Shown here: positions 1 to 5,996 of the stretch, one piece after another
Numbering within the stretch: the stretch's first letter is position 1
How the letters are laid out: every line of letters starts with the position of its first letter
Assembly: GCA_003484235.1 (NCBI GenBank)
Contig: DNDP01000388.1
Coordinates: forward strand, 7,457-15,465
Direction: 5' to 3'
DNA length: 8,009 nt
From: Verrucomicrobiales bacterium
Lineage (GTDB): Bacteria > Verrucomicrobiota > Verrucomicrobiia > Limisphaerales > RI-55
The notes under the pieces: generated by a model
Database searches by the model: none
What the model saw: the letters and a program-made list of their open reading frames with translations, nothing else
What the model was told of the DNA's origin: nothing
Position numbers and translations under genes: made by a program

Positions 1-449
1 TCCACGCCGTCGAGCGCCAGGATCTTCTGCTGGGCGTCTCCGGCTATGACCCCCCCCATGCCGCAACCCTGCGCGGTCAGCGTCATCTGTACGTGCACGA
101 CGCTGCCCCCCTGCGAACCGGGGGCGATCTGCACGTCGTAGACCAGGCCGAGGTCGACAATGTTCACGGGAATTTCCGGATCGAAGCAGGTCTTCAACAC
201 CTCGGTGACCTGTTCATCAGTCACAGGCTGGCCCGAAAACTCCCGTGGCGCCGGCTCGGGCTGCGCCTCCAGGCCAAGCGCGTCGGCATCGCGCCCGGCA
301 ATGCGGTACAGGCCGCCGGGACCGCTGACAGTGAATGTGCCGCCAAGCTGCTGGGTGATGAAGACGTCGGTGCCTTCGTGCAGCCGCGCGGGCGAGCCGT
401 CCGGTATCAGCACGACATCGCAGTCGCGGGTCAGGGAAATGGCATTCAT
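1..449 (-). CDS. sufT: SufT-type iron-sulfur cluster maturation protein (DUF59/MIP18 family), C-terminus cut by window edge
   Basis: The first 149 residues are visible; the gene runs off the left edge. The N-terminal part (about 1-60) matches the extension typical of the SufT subgroup, with a GGLYRIAGRDADALGLE segment at 45-61. It is followed by the MIP18/DUF59 domain: a DPEIPVNIVDLGLVYDV motif near 90-106 and TLTAQGCGMGG at 123-133, whose Cys129 is the conserved family cysteine. SufT proteins help mature Fe-S proteins in the cytoplasm and are auxiliary rather than scaffold components. The start ATG overlaps the TGA of the upstream small membrane-protein gene (ATGA), which suggests translational coupling and fixes the start. 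No clear Shine-Dalgarno is visible. The nuo genes on the right of this window are rich in Fe-S clusters, but a functional link is only inference. Family assignment is confident; the exact role in this organism is less so. Confidence 0.88.
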   Translation of the reverse strand, partial: MNAISLTRDCDVVLIPDGSPARLHEGTDVFITQQLGGTFTVSGPGGLYRIAGRDADALGLEAQPEPAPREFSGQPVTDEQVTEVLKTCFDPEIPVNIVDLGLVYDVQIAPGSQGGSVVHVQMTLTAQGCGMGGVIAGDAQQKILALDGV

Positions 450-616
450 GGGTGTCCGGTAGGCCGGTTTGCTTTTTGTGAAACTTCCGAGGCGTCGCGC
501 TTCTCCGCTTCGCCTTTCATCCGGTGGAACAACCAGAATCCGACGCCCAACACCAGCACCACCCCGAGCCCGAAAGCGGCCAGCACCTGGAGGAGCTTGT
601 CGGCGACGTTTTCCAT
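446..616 (-). CDS. small single-span membrane protein, 56 aa, unknown function
   Basis: The product is 56 residues starting MENVADKLLQ. Residues about 8-30 form one strongly hydrophobic helix rich in Leu, Val and Gly, ending in FWLF. A short, charged and polar tail follows (HRMKGEAEKRDASE onward), with positive residues just after the helix, so by the positive-inside rule the tail is likely cytoplasmic. I do not recognise a family. The ATG at 616 was chosen because it lies 13 bases after the surA stop and immediately before the amphipathic/hydrophobic stretch. An ATG further upstream (670) would overlap surA and add only low-complexity Pro/Ser sequence. The TGA stop overlaps the sufT ATG by four bases, so the gene sits tightly between surA and sufT and is probably co-transcribed. 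No strong ribosome binding site precedes it. It could be a small accessory membrane factor; the function is unknown. Confidence 0.68.
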   Translation of the reverse strand: MENVADKLLQVLAAFGLGVVLVLGVGFWLFHRMKGEAEKRDASEVSQKANRPTGHP

Positions 617-629
617 GTCGGGTGACCGG

Positions 630-1601
630 TCAGAAGGTCCGGATGTAGGCTTTGGCCCGGATGCTGTCAATCCACAGCTGCTTCCGGCGCACGGTCTCTT
701 CGGTCTGCAAATCCTTCTCGATCTGGTCCCGCACTTCGCTCAGCGGTTTTACGTGGGCGGGTTTGACCTCTTCGACCTTGGCGATCCAGATCGCTGAAGG
801 GGCCTCGATCAGTCCGCTGAATTCGCCGGCCTTCAGGTCCTTGGCCCCGGCGCGGATGTACTCGTTCATTTCGTCGAGGGAAACCATGCCCACCAACCCG
901 CCCTCGCGTGCGGAAGTACCGGTGGAGTGCTGGCGGGCCAGTTCGTCAAAGGAAGCCCCCTCCGCGAGCTGCCGGTGAATCTCCGTGGCCCTGGCAACCG
1001 CCGCCGGATCTTCCTCCGCAGACTTGCGCAGTTCGATCAACCGCAGCTTCACCTGGTCGCCGACTTTGAACTTCTCCTGATTCGCGTCGTAGTAGCGTTC
1101 TATTTTGAAGGGCGAAATGGTGATCTGATTGCGCACCTTTTGGGCGCTCATGATGTTATAGATGAGTGCCTCGCGAAATTCGCGCCGGAACTCCTCCACC
1201 GTCTTGCCCTGCGCCTGCAAGGTTTTGATGAAACCCACCCGGTCGCCGTAGCGGCTGATCTCCTCCTTCAACTGGTCGTCGATGAACGACTCGGGAATGT
1301 TGAAGCCCGAATCCTTGTAATCCGAAAGCACCAGCTGCCGCTCGACCAGCCGGTCGAGAAAAGCCGTCTCGAGCTTGCCAAGTTCCTCCCGGAGCTTGGC
1401 GGGATTGGTGGCGTACTGGATGCGCAACCGCGGCAGTTCCGTCTCCACGGCCCGGTAAACCTCCTGCACGGTGATCACGGAGTCATTCACCGTGGCGGCG
1501 ATGCCGTTCACCCGATTCGTCTCGGCACCGCGGCCGGAGAATGCCGGCAGCAAAAGGACCGCGATCAGCGCATGGTGCCGTTGGAGCATGTTCCATTTCA
1601 T
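630..1601 (-). CDS. SurA-like periplasmic peptidyl-prolyl cis-trans isomerase / chaperone (parvulin type)
   Basis: The 323-residue product begins with a signal peptide: a short positive N-region, the hydrophobic stretch ALIAVLLLPAF at 11-21, and a likely cleavage after GRGA (residue 26). Residues about 30-175 resemble the SurA N-terminal chaperone domain (VNGIAATVNDSVITVQEVYR at 31-50). Residues about 180-280 form one parvulin/PpiC rotamase domain with the family pattern FDELARQHSTGTSAREGGLVG at 218-238, given here as position and key residues F218, L221, S226, G234 and G235. A helical C-terminus follows. SurA-type proteins escort outer-membrane proteins through the periplasm, which fits a Gram-negative cell. 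The single parvulin domain and the length are shorter than E. coli SurA, which has two. The start at 1601 gives a complete signal peptide; a second ATG at 1589 is also plausible (see the promoter entry). The upstream part of the open frame to 1859 overlaps the ABC gene and is not coding. Confidence 0.87.
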   Translation of the reverse strand: MKWNMLQRHHALIAVLLLPAFSGRGAETNRVNGIAATVNDSVITVQEVYRAVETELPRLRIQYATNPAKLREELGKLETAFLDRLVERQLVLSDYKDSGFNIPESFIDDQLKEEISRYGDRVGFIKTLQAQGKTVEEFRREFREALIYNIMSAQKVRNQITISPFKIERYYDANQEKFKVGDQVKLRLIELRKSAEEDPAAVARATEIHRQLAEGASFDELARQHSTGTSAREGGLVGMVSLDEMNEYIRAGAKDLKAGEFSGLIEAPSAIWIAKVEEVKPAHVKPLSEVRDQIEKDLQTEETVRRKQLWIDSIRAKAYIRTF

Positions 1602-1611
1602 TGTCAGCCGG

Positions 1612-1640
1612 ATTAAAGGCCCGTCCTCCGGGACGGTCAA
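1612..1640 (-). promoter_or_regulatory. sigma70-type promoter for surA operon
   Basis: On the minus strand, TTGACC (plus positions 1635-1640) and TTTAAT (1612-1617) are separated by exactly 17 bases. Each matches the sigma70 consensus at five of six positions. Only 10 bases separate the -10 box from the ATG at 1601, so transcription should start within about 2-5 bases of that codon. This predicts a nearly leaderless surA mRNA, or use of the ATG at 1589 with a leader of about 15 bases. The boxes are visible in the sequence; promoter activity is inferred. Confidence 0.6.
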
Positions 1641-1650
1641 GGAATTGACC
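1635..1650. repeat. 16-bp interrupted palindrome over the surA -35 box
   Basis: GGTCAA and TTGACC form a perfect 6-bp inverted repeat around GGAA. One arm is the -35 element of the proposed surA promoter. As DNA it could be an operator for a dimeric regulator. As RNA in the plus direction it could fold into a hairpin with a GNRA-type GGAA loop, and it overlaps a neighbouring 6-bp hairpin with a TCCG loop at 1621-1636. A role in regulating surA or the divergent ABC gene is speculation. Confidence 0.35.
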
Positions 1651-1713
1651 GACTCGTCTCCGGGATGTTCACGCTTGCCAGCGCGCCGGCCTGCACGCCA
1701 CAACAGCCGGGCC

Positions 1714-2532
1714 ATGCCGCGCGCCGCCACCGAAGTGCCCGTTCTCGACGTCCGCCATCTCAGCATCCGGCGCGGCCGAACCGTCATCCTGCGCGACGTC
1801 ACCTGGCGGGTCCGCGCGGGCGAGCATTGGGTGATCCTGGGCGCCAACGGCTCCGGCAAGACCTCACTCCTGAGCGCGCTGACCGGCTACTTTTCAGCGA
1901 CCGAGGGTGAGATCGAACTGCTCGGCCAGCGGTTCGGCGAGGCGGACTGGCGGGAACTGCGCACCCAGATTGGCTTGGTGAGCTCCTCAGTTCGATTGAT
2001 GATGGCCGAAACCGAGACCGCGCTCGAAACGGTGGTTACCGGGAAGTACGCGATGATCGACTATTGGGGCAGAATCAAGCCGGCCGATGCCAGGAAAGCC
2101 CGCGGGATCCTCAGTTCAATCGAGTGCACGCATCTCGCGGACCGGCCGTGGGCGGTCCTGTCGCAGGGCGAGCGCCAGCGGATTCTGATCGGCCGGGCGC
2201 TGATGTGCCGGCCCCGACTCCTGATTCTGGACGAACCCTGCGCCGGGCTGGATCCGGTCGCCCGCGAGCACTTCTTGCAGTTTGTCAATCGGCTTGGGCG
2301 CCAGAAGGATTCTCCAACCCTGGTGCTGGTGACCCACCACGTGGAGGAGATCATGCCGGTCTTCTCGCACGTGCTGCTGCTGCGCGACGGCACCGTGCAG
2401 GCCGCCGGCCGCAAATCTGCGATGCTGAGCGCCAGCCATTTGACCGCCGCATTCAAGGTATCCGTCCACCCGATTCGCAGTGCGGGCCGCTACCAATTGA
2501 GAGTGGCGTCGGACCGGCAGGTGGTGATTTGA
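1714..2532 (+). CDS. ABC-type ATP-binding protein, ModF/YlmA-like
   Basis: This 272-residue protein is a single nucleotide-binding domain. Visible elements are Walker A GANGSGKT (43-50), the signature LSQGERQR (149-156), Walker B LLILDEP (169-175), D-loop GLD (178-180) and switch histidine His208 in VTHH. The Q-loop glutamine expected near residue 91 is replaced in the run IGLVSSS (86-92). From memory this is also typical of E. coli ModF and Bacillus YlmA, ATPases of unclear transport role. No permease or binding-protein gene is adjacent, so the partner and substrate cannot be told; it may act in trans or in a non-transport role. The ATG at 1714 gives the normal start before the first beta strand (VLDVRHLSIRRG). 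Upstream in-frame ATGs, from 1471 on, lie inside divergent surA. No good Shine-Dalgarno is visible. It is divergent from surA and convergent with rpmB, so it is probably monocistronic. Confidence 0.9.
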   Translation: MPRAATEVPVLDVRHLSIRRGRTVILRDVTWRVRAGEHWVILGANGSGKTSLLSALTGYFSATEGEIELLGQRFGEADWRELRTQIGLVSSSVRLMMAETETALETVVTGKYAMIDYWGRIKPADARKARGILSSIECTHLADRPWAVLSQGERQRILIGRALMCRPRLLILDEPCAGLDPVAREHFLQFVNRLGRQKDSPTLVLVTHHVEEIMPVFSHVLLLRDGTVQAAGRKSAMLSASHLTAAFKVSVHPIRSAGRYQLRVASDRQVVI

Positions 2533-2584
2533 ATCAGGCACTGCGACACTTGCCCGCTCAAATTCCCTCGCTCCAGAGACGAAT

Positions 2585-2616
2585 CGAGGGGCGAACCCTT
2601 GCGGATTCGCCCCTCG
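2585..2616. terminator. stem-loop between convergent genes, likely bidirectional terminator
   Basis: CGAGGGGCGAA at 2585-2595 pairs perfectly with TTCGCCCCTCG at 2606-2616, an 11-bp GC-rich stem with a 10-base loop. A wobble pair and an A-T pair can extend it. It lies 52 bases after the ABC stop and 29 bases after the rpmB stop, where a shared terminator is expected. There is no strong T-run on either side, so termination may be Rho-independent but weak, or the hairpin may mainly stabilise the 3' ends. Confidence 0.7.
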
Positions 2617-2645
2617 GTAAAATCGGGAATCTCCAGTCGTGGACG

Positions 2646-2912
2646 TTACTTCGTCTTGGCTTCCGGCTTCTTCCACGTGCGCTTGGCCGGTTTGGTGATC
2701 AGCCCCTTCTTGATGGCGCTGGCCGCCACACGGATGTAGCGGACCTCGCCGTCCACCACCGCCTTGACGCGCTGGAGATTGGGCATGAAACGGCGCTTGG
2801 TAACCGCCGTGACGTGGGTGCCGATGCCGCCCTTCTTCTTGGCCTTACCACTGCGCCAGATGTGACTGCCCTTGATGGGGCGCTTGCCGGTCAGTTCGCA
2901 AATACGTGACAT
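2646..2912 (-). CDS. rpmB: 50S ribosomal protein bL28
   Basis: The 88-residue, very basic product begins MSRICELTGKRP, the classic bL28 N-terminus, and contains the core motif TKRRFMPNL at 38-46. It binds 23S rRNA in the large ribosomal subunit. Only one cysteine is present (Cys5), so this is the zinc-free form that lacks paired CxxC motifs. Compared with the E. coli protein (about 78 residues) it has an extra Lys/Gly-rich stretch at about 17-31 (IWRSGKAKKKGGIG) and a Lys/Pro-rich tail after residue 73. I recall a similar insertion in chlamydial bL28, which supports a PVC origin. An AGGA sits six bases before the ATG, the best ribosome binding site in the window. No rpmG follows it, although the two are neighbours in many bacteria. 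The gene appears monocistronic, divergent from nuoB. Confidence 0.96.
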   Translation of the reverse strand: MSRICELTGKRPIKGSHIWRSGKAKKKGGIGTHVTAVTKRRFMPNLQRVKAVVDGEVRYIRVAASAIKKGLITKPAKRTWKKPEAKTK

Positions 2913-2942
2913 ATCAGATCCTGTTCTTAAAAAGGAGGGCAG

Positions 2943-2970
2943 ACGGTAGCAAGGTCACTTTCGGGTGCAA
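2943..2970 (-). promoter_or_regulatory. candidate rpmB promoter
   Basis: On the minus strand TTGCAC (plus 2965-2970) and TACCGT (2943-2948) are spaced by 16 bases. The -35 matches the sigma70 consensus at five of six positions and the -10 at three of six, keeping the key TA...T. The predicted transcript would start near 2936, giving a leader of about 24 bases that includes the AGGA site. The weak -10 makes this moderate evidence. Confidence 0.42.
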
Positions 2971-3043
2971 GCCCTTATTTCATCAATTTTTCCGGCGGAC
3001 GCGGCTGCCACCAAGGGGCTTCCGCATCCAATCGGGGTCCGCT

Positions 3044-3059
3044 TGTGAAATTAATCACG
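3044..3059 (+). promoter_or_regulatory. CRP/FNR-family-like operator upstream of nuoB
   Basis: TGTGA, six A/T bases, then TCACG closely match the CRP-type half-site arrangement TGTGA-N6-TCACA, differing at one of the ten conserved positions. It stands in a locally AT-rich patch in otherwise GC-rich DNA, centred about 79 bases before the nuoB start. A regulator of this superfamily could tune complex I expression to carbon or oxygen status. The match is seen; binding and function are inference. No convincing -10 box could be placed for nuoB. The rest of the 218-bp gap between rpmB and nuoB shows nothing else I can identify. Confidence 0.35.
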
Positions 3060-3130
3060 AATTCATTCTTGCCTCACTCCGGAGCGCTGCTTAGCTTGCG
3101 CCCTGCGACGGCGCGAACGCCTCCCAACCG

Positions 3131-3637
3131 ATGCAAACCACTGAGCTAGGCTACAATTCCAAAATCGAGGGCGATGTGATCCACACGCGTCTCGACGCAG
3201 CCATCAATTGGTTTCGCAAGAATTCGCTCTGGCCGATGCCGATGGGCCTCGCCTGCTGCGCGATCGAGTTGATGGCGACCGGTGCCAGCCGCTTCGACAT
3301 CTCCCGCTTCGGCGCCGAGGTAATGCGGTTTTCCCCCCGGCAGTCGGACGTCATGATCGTGGCCGGCACGGTAACGTACAAGATGGCACTGGCGCTTCGC
3401 CGGATATACGAGCAGATGTGCGAGCCCAAATGGGTGATCGCAATGGGCGCCTGCGCCAGCACCGGCGGCATGTATCGCAGCTACGCGGTGTTGCAGGGCG
3501 TGGACAACATCGTGCCGGTGGACATTTACATCGCCGGCTGCCCGCCCCGCCCCGAGGCGTTGCTCGATGGGTTGATGAAGTTGCAGGACAAGGTCGCCAA
3601 AGAGCCTTCCTTAAGCAGGCAGAAGAAGGTTGCCTGA
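3131..3637 (+). CDS. nuoB: NADH-quinone oxidoreductase subunit B (complex I, cluster N2)
   Basis: The 168-residue protein is the complex I subunit that binds the terminal 4Fe-4S cluster N2, which hands electrons to quinone at the junction of the peripheral and membrane arms. All four ligands of the family are present: the tandem Cys42-Cys43 in MGLACCAIE, Cys108 in MGACASTGG and Cys137 in AGCPPRPEA. Length and domain are normal for NuoB. It is the first gene of the nuo run here. The usual preceding nuoA is not present; the upstream neighbour is the divergent rpmB. The ATG at 3131 fits the family N-terminus, but no Shine-Dalgarno is visible before it (CTCCCAACCG). The gene ends 33 bases before nuoC. 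Confidence 0.97.
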   Translation: MQTTELGYNSKIEGDVIHTRLDAAINWFRKNSLWPMPMGLACCAIELMATGASRFDISRFGAEVMRFSPRQSDVMIVAGTVTYKMALALRRIYEQMCEPKWVIAMGACASTGGMYRSYAVLQGVDNIVPVDIYIAGCPPRPEALLDGLMKLQDKVAKEPSLSRQKKVA

Positions 3638-3670
3638 ACTGTTTCCAAAACCTTCGCTCCCGAAAAGCTC

Positions 3671-4255
3671 ATGTCCGCATTGGACCAGGCCAACAAATTG
3701 AAAGCCCAGTTCGGCGATTTGATCTCCGCACCGACGGAATTTCGCGGCGAGGTGTCGGTCGAAATCGCGGACTCCGGACGCATCGCCGAGGTGTGCGACT
3801 TTGCGAAGCGGGAGCTGGGTTTCGATTTCCTCGTCGATCTGAGCACGCTGGACAACTATGGCGACGACCCGCGTTGGACCGCCGTTTACGAACTGGCCGG
3901 CCTCGAAACCAATGTCCACCTCCGTCTCCGCACCCACGTCAGCGAGGAGAAAAGCGAACTGCCGTCGGTGAGTTCGGTGTGGGCGACCGCCAACTGGCAC
4001 GAGCGCGAAGCCTACGACATGATGGGCGTCCGCTTCAGCGGGCATCCCGATCTGCGTCGCATCCTGATGTGGGAGGGCTATCCGTATTTCCCGTTGCGGA
4101 AGGATTTCCCGCTCGCCGGCAAACCGACCGAGATGCCGGACGTGGCGTTCTCCAAACCCGCCCCGCTGGAGGGTGGACCGTTCGTCACCAGCCCCGGCGC
4201 CGCCGATGCCGCCGAGCGCGAACCAAGGGCAAAGCACGTTGAACAGCAATCGTAA
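3671..4255 (+). CDS. nuoC: NADH-quinone oxidoreductase subunit C (30 kDa subunit)
   Basis: The 194-residue product is the 30-kDa-type subunit of complex I, a structural part of the peripheral arm next to NuoB and NuoD with no cofactor of its own. The family signature is clear: HEREAYDMMG at 110-119, then GHPDLRRIL at 124-132 and PLRKDFPL at 141-148. The N-terminal half (about 10-90) is the alpha/beta fold with the segment FLVDLSTLDNYG. After about residue 150 the tail is Pro/Ala/Glu-rich and probably flexible. It is a separate gene here, not the NuoCD fusion of E. coli. Its stop TAA shares an A with the nuoD start (TAATG), so translation of the two is probably coupled. No Shine-Dalgarno is obvious upstream of the start. 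Confidence 0.96.
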   Translation: MSALDQANKLKAQFGDLISAPTEFRGEVSVEIADSGRIAEVCDFAKRELGFDFLVDLSTLDNYGDDPRWTAVYELAGLETNVHLRLRTHVSEEKSELPSVSSVWATANWHEREAYDMMGVRFSGHPDLRRILMWEGYPYFPLRKDFPLAGKPTEMPDVAFSKPAPLEGGPFVTSPGAADAAEREPRAKHVEQQS

Positions 4256-5505
4256 TGGCCACTGTTCAGGAAATTGAAATCAAGGAGAACGCCGCCCGGG
4301 CGAACCGGCCGGCGGACGAGCTTCAGGAGATTCAGGGTGACAAGATGGTCCTGAACATGGGCCCGTCGCACCCCGCAACCCACGGCGTGCTCCGCCTCGT
4401 GCTCGAACTCGACGGCGAGATCATCACCAAGGCCGAACCGGATGTCGGTTATCTGCATCGCGGCGACGAAAAGATCGCCGAGAACATGACCTACACCCAG
4501 TTCATCCCCTACACGGATCGACTGGATTACCTCGCACCCCTCGCGAACAACGTCGCCTACTCGCTGGCCGTCGAGAAGCTCCTCGGCATCCACGACAAGC
4601 TTCCGCCGCGTTGCCAGTACATCCGCACCATCTGCTGCGAGCTGGCGCGCGTCTCCTCGCACCTGCTCGGGCTCGGCGTGTTCGCCATGGATGTCGGCGC
4701 GATGACTTTGTTTCTCCACACGTTCACGCAGCGGGAGACGATCTACAATTTGATCGAGTCGCTGACCGGCGCGCGGTTCACCACGACCTACACGCGCATC
4801 GGCGGAGTTTCCCGCGATCTGCCGCCCGGCTGGACCGATCAATTGAAGAAGTTCCTCGGCGAAGTGACCCTGGCGATTGACGAACTCGACCAGATGCTCA
4901 CGCGGAACAAGATCTTCCTCGATCGTTCGAAGGACCTCGGTGTGATCTCGCGCGAAGACGCGATCAGCTACGGATTCAGCGGGCCGAACCTCCGCGCGAG
5001 CGGTGTCGAGTTCGATCTCCGCAAGGCCCGTCCCTATCTCGTCTATCCGGAACTTGAGTTCGAGGTGCCAGTGGGTGAAGTGGGTGACTGCTACGATCGT
5101 TACCTCGTCCGCATGGAGGAGTTGCGCCAGAGCGTGAACCTCCTGCATCAATGCCTGCAGAAACTGCCCGACGGCCCGGTCAACTACGACGACGGCAAGA
5201 TCGTGCTGCCGCCCAAGGACAAGGTGCTCACGAGCATGGAGGAGTTGATCCACCAGTTCATGAACGTGACGCAGGGTGTGAACTGTCCGCCGGGTGAAGT
5301 CTATTTTGGTGCCGAGAATCCCAAGGGCGAACTCGGCTTCTACATCCACAGCAAGGGCGGCGGCACGCCGTACCGCCTGAAGATCCGCGCCCCGTCGTTC
5401 ATCAACCTGAGCATCCTGTCGCACATGCTGCCCGGCTGCATGGTCAGCGACGTGCCGGCCATTCTGGGTTCGCTGGACTTTGTCATGGGGGAATGTGACC
5501 GATGA
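4255..5505 (+). CDS. nuoD: NADH-quinone oxidoreductase subunit D (49 kDa subunit, quinone site)
   Basis: The 416-residue protein is the 49-kDa subunit, which forms the quinone-reducing cavity with NuoB. It is related to the large subunit of NiFe hydrogenases but has lost the metal-binding cysteine pairs. Motifs in order are GPSHPATHGVLRL (36-48), GYLHRGDEKIAE (65-76), PYTDRLDYL (85-93) and the C-terminal GSLDFVMGECDR (405-416). His43 and Tyr92 are spaced like the two residues known to contact the quinone headgroup in other complex I structures (His38/Tyr87 in Thermus numbering). A roughly 30-residue charged N-terminus precedes the domain. Length is normal. The start overlaps nuoC by one base, and the TGA overlaps the nuoE ATG by four bases (ATGA), pointing to coupled translation. 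Confidence 0.97.
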   Translation: MATVQEIEIKENAARANRPADELQEIQGDKMVLNMGPSHPATHGVLRLVLELDGEIITKAEPDVGYLHRGDEKIAENMTYTQFIPYTDRLDYLAPLANNVAYSLAVEKLLGIHDKLPPRCQYIRTICCELARVSSHLLGLGVFAMDVGAMTLFLHTFTQRETIYNLIESLTGARFTTTYTRIGGVSRDLPPGWTDQLKKFLGEVTLAIDELDQMLTRNKIFLDRSKDLGVISREDAISYGFSGPNLRASGVEFDLRKARPYLVYPELEFEVPVGEVGDCYDRYLVRMEELRQSVNLLHQCLQKLPDGPVNYDDGKIVLPPKDKVLTSMEELIHQFMNVTQGVNCPPGEVYFGAENPKGELGFYIHSKGGGTPYRLKIRAPSFINLSILSHMLPGCMVSDVPAILGSLDFVMGECDR

Positions 5506-5993
5506 GCACGTTTGCCGTTCCATCCGAGCTGGAGTCCGAGATCGACGAACTGATCTCGCACTATCCCGAGAAGCGCAGCGCATCGCTGATGCTCCTGCAC
5601 GCGGTGCAGGAACACTTCGGCTGGGTCTCGAAGGACGCGATCGAATGGATCGCCGCGAAGCTCGAGCTGAAGCCAATCAACATTTTCGAACTGGTCACGT
5701 TCTACCCGATGTTCCGGCAGGAACCGGCGGGCAAGTACCAGTTCAAGGTTTGTCGGACGTTGAGCTGTGCGCTTGGCGGTTCCGACAAGCTGTTCAAGCA
5801 CCTGTGCGGCAAGTTCAGTCTGGACGCCCACAAGCACGGCCTGCAGACGACAAAGGACGGACGGTTCTCCGTGGAGTTCGTCGAGTGCCTGGCCAGCTGC
5901 GGGACCGCCCCGGTGATGATGTGCAACGAAGGTTTTTACGAAGGTGTCACGAACGCGAAGGCGGATGAAATCGTGACGAAATGCAGCGCATGA
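5502..5993 (+). CDS. nuoE: NADH-quinone oxidoreductase subunit E (24 kDa subunit, cluster N1a)
   Basis: The 163-residue product has the thioredoxin-like fold of the 24-kDa subunit and binds the 2Fe-2S cluster N1a. The ligands follow the family spacing: Cys84 and Cys89 (CRTLSC) and Cys129 and Cys133 (ECLASCGTAP). The N-terminal helical part contains HAVQEHFGWVS (33-43) and the typical ELVTFYPMF (63-71). It works with NuoF and NuoG in the NADH-oxidising module. It starts inside the nuoD stop (ATGA). A G-rich run (GGGGGA) about 10 bases upstream may act as its ribosome binding site. Its stop is only three bases from the 3' end of the antisense tRNA gene, so the junction with nuoF is unusual. Confidence 0.97.
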   Translation: MSTFAVPSELESEIDELISHYPEKRSASLMLLHAVQEHFGWVSKDAIEWIAAKLELKPINIFELVTFYPMFRQEPAGKYQFKVCRTLSCALGGSDKLFKHLCGKFSLDAHKHGLQTTKDGRFSVEFVECLASCGTAPVMMCNEGFYEGVTNAKADEIVTKCSA

Positions 5994-5996
5994 AGA

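Noticed and set aside
1471..1713. Upstream extension of the ABC ATPase frame
   Set aside because: It lies mostly inside surA on the opposite strand, and family proteins begin just before the LDVRHLSIRRG strand, matching the ATG at 1714.
1602..1859. N-terminal extension of the surA frame
   Set aside because: It overlaps the start of the ABC gene and the surA promoter, is Arg-rich and would bury the signal peptide. The start at 1601 (or 1589) is preferred.
2913..3130. Possible riboswitch, small RNA or small gene in the rpmB-nuoB gap
   Set aside because: I saw no recognisable riboswitch core or strong long stem. The small open frame at 2906-3094 overlaps rpmB and has no protein-like features.
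3208..4242. Plus-strand open frame overlapping nuoB and nuoC in another frame
   Set aside because: It is Arg/Gly/His-rich frame-shifted sequence of two conserved genes with no coherent protein features.
4078..5676. Long minus-strand open frame (532 codons) opposite nuoC-nuoD-nuoE
   Set aside because: It is antisense to three confidently identified nuo genes, has no recognisable domain and is low-complexity His/Arg/Val-rich. This is typical of mirror frames in GC-rich DNA.
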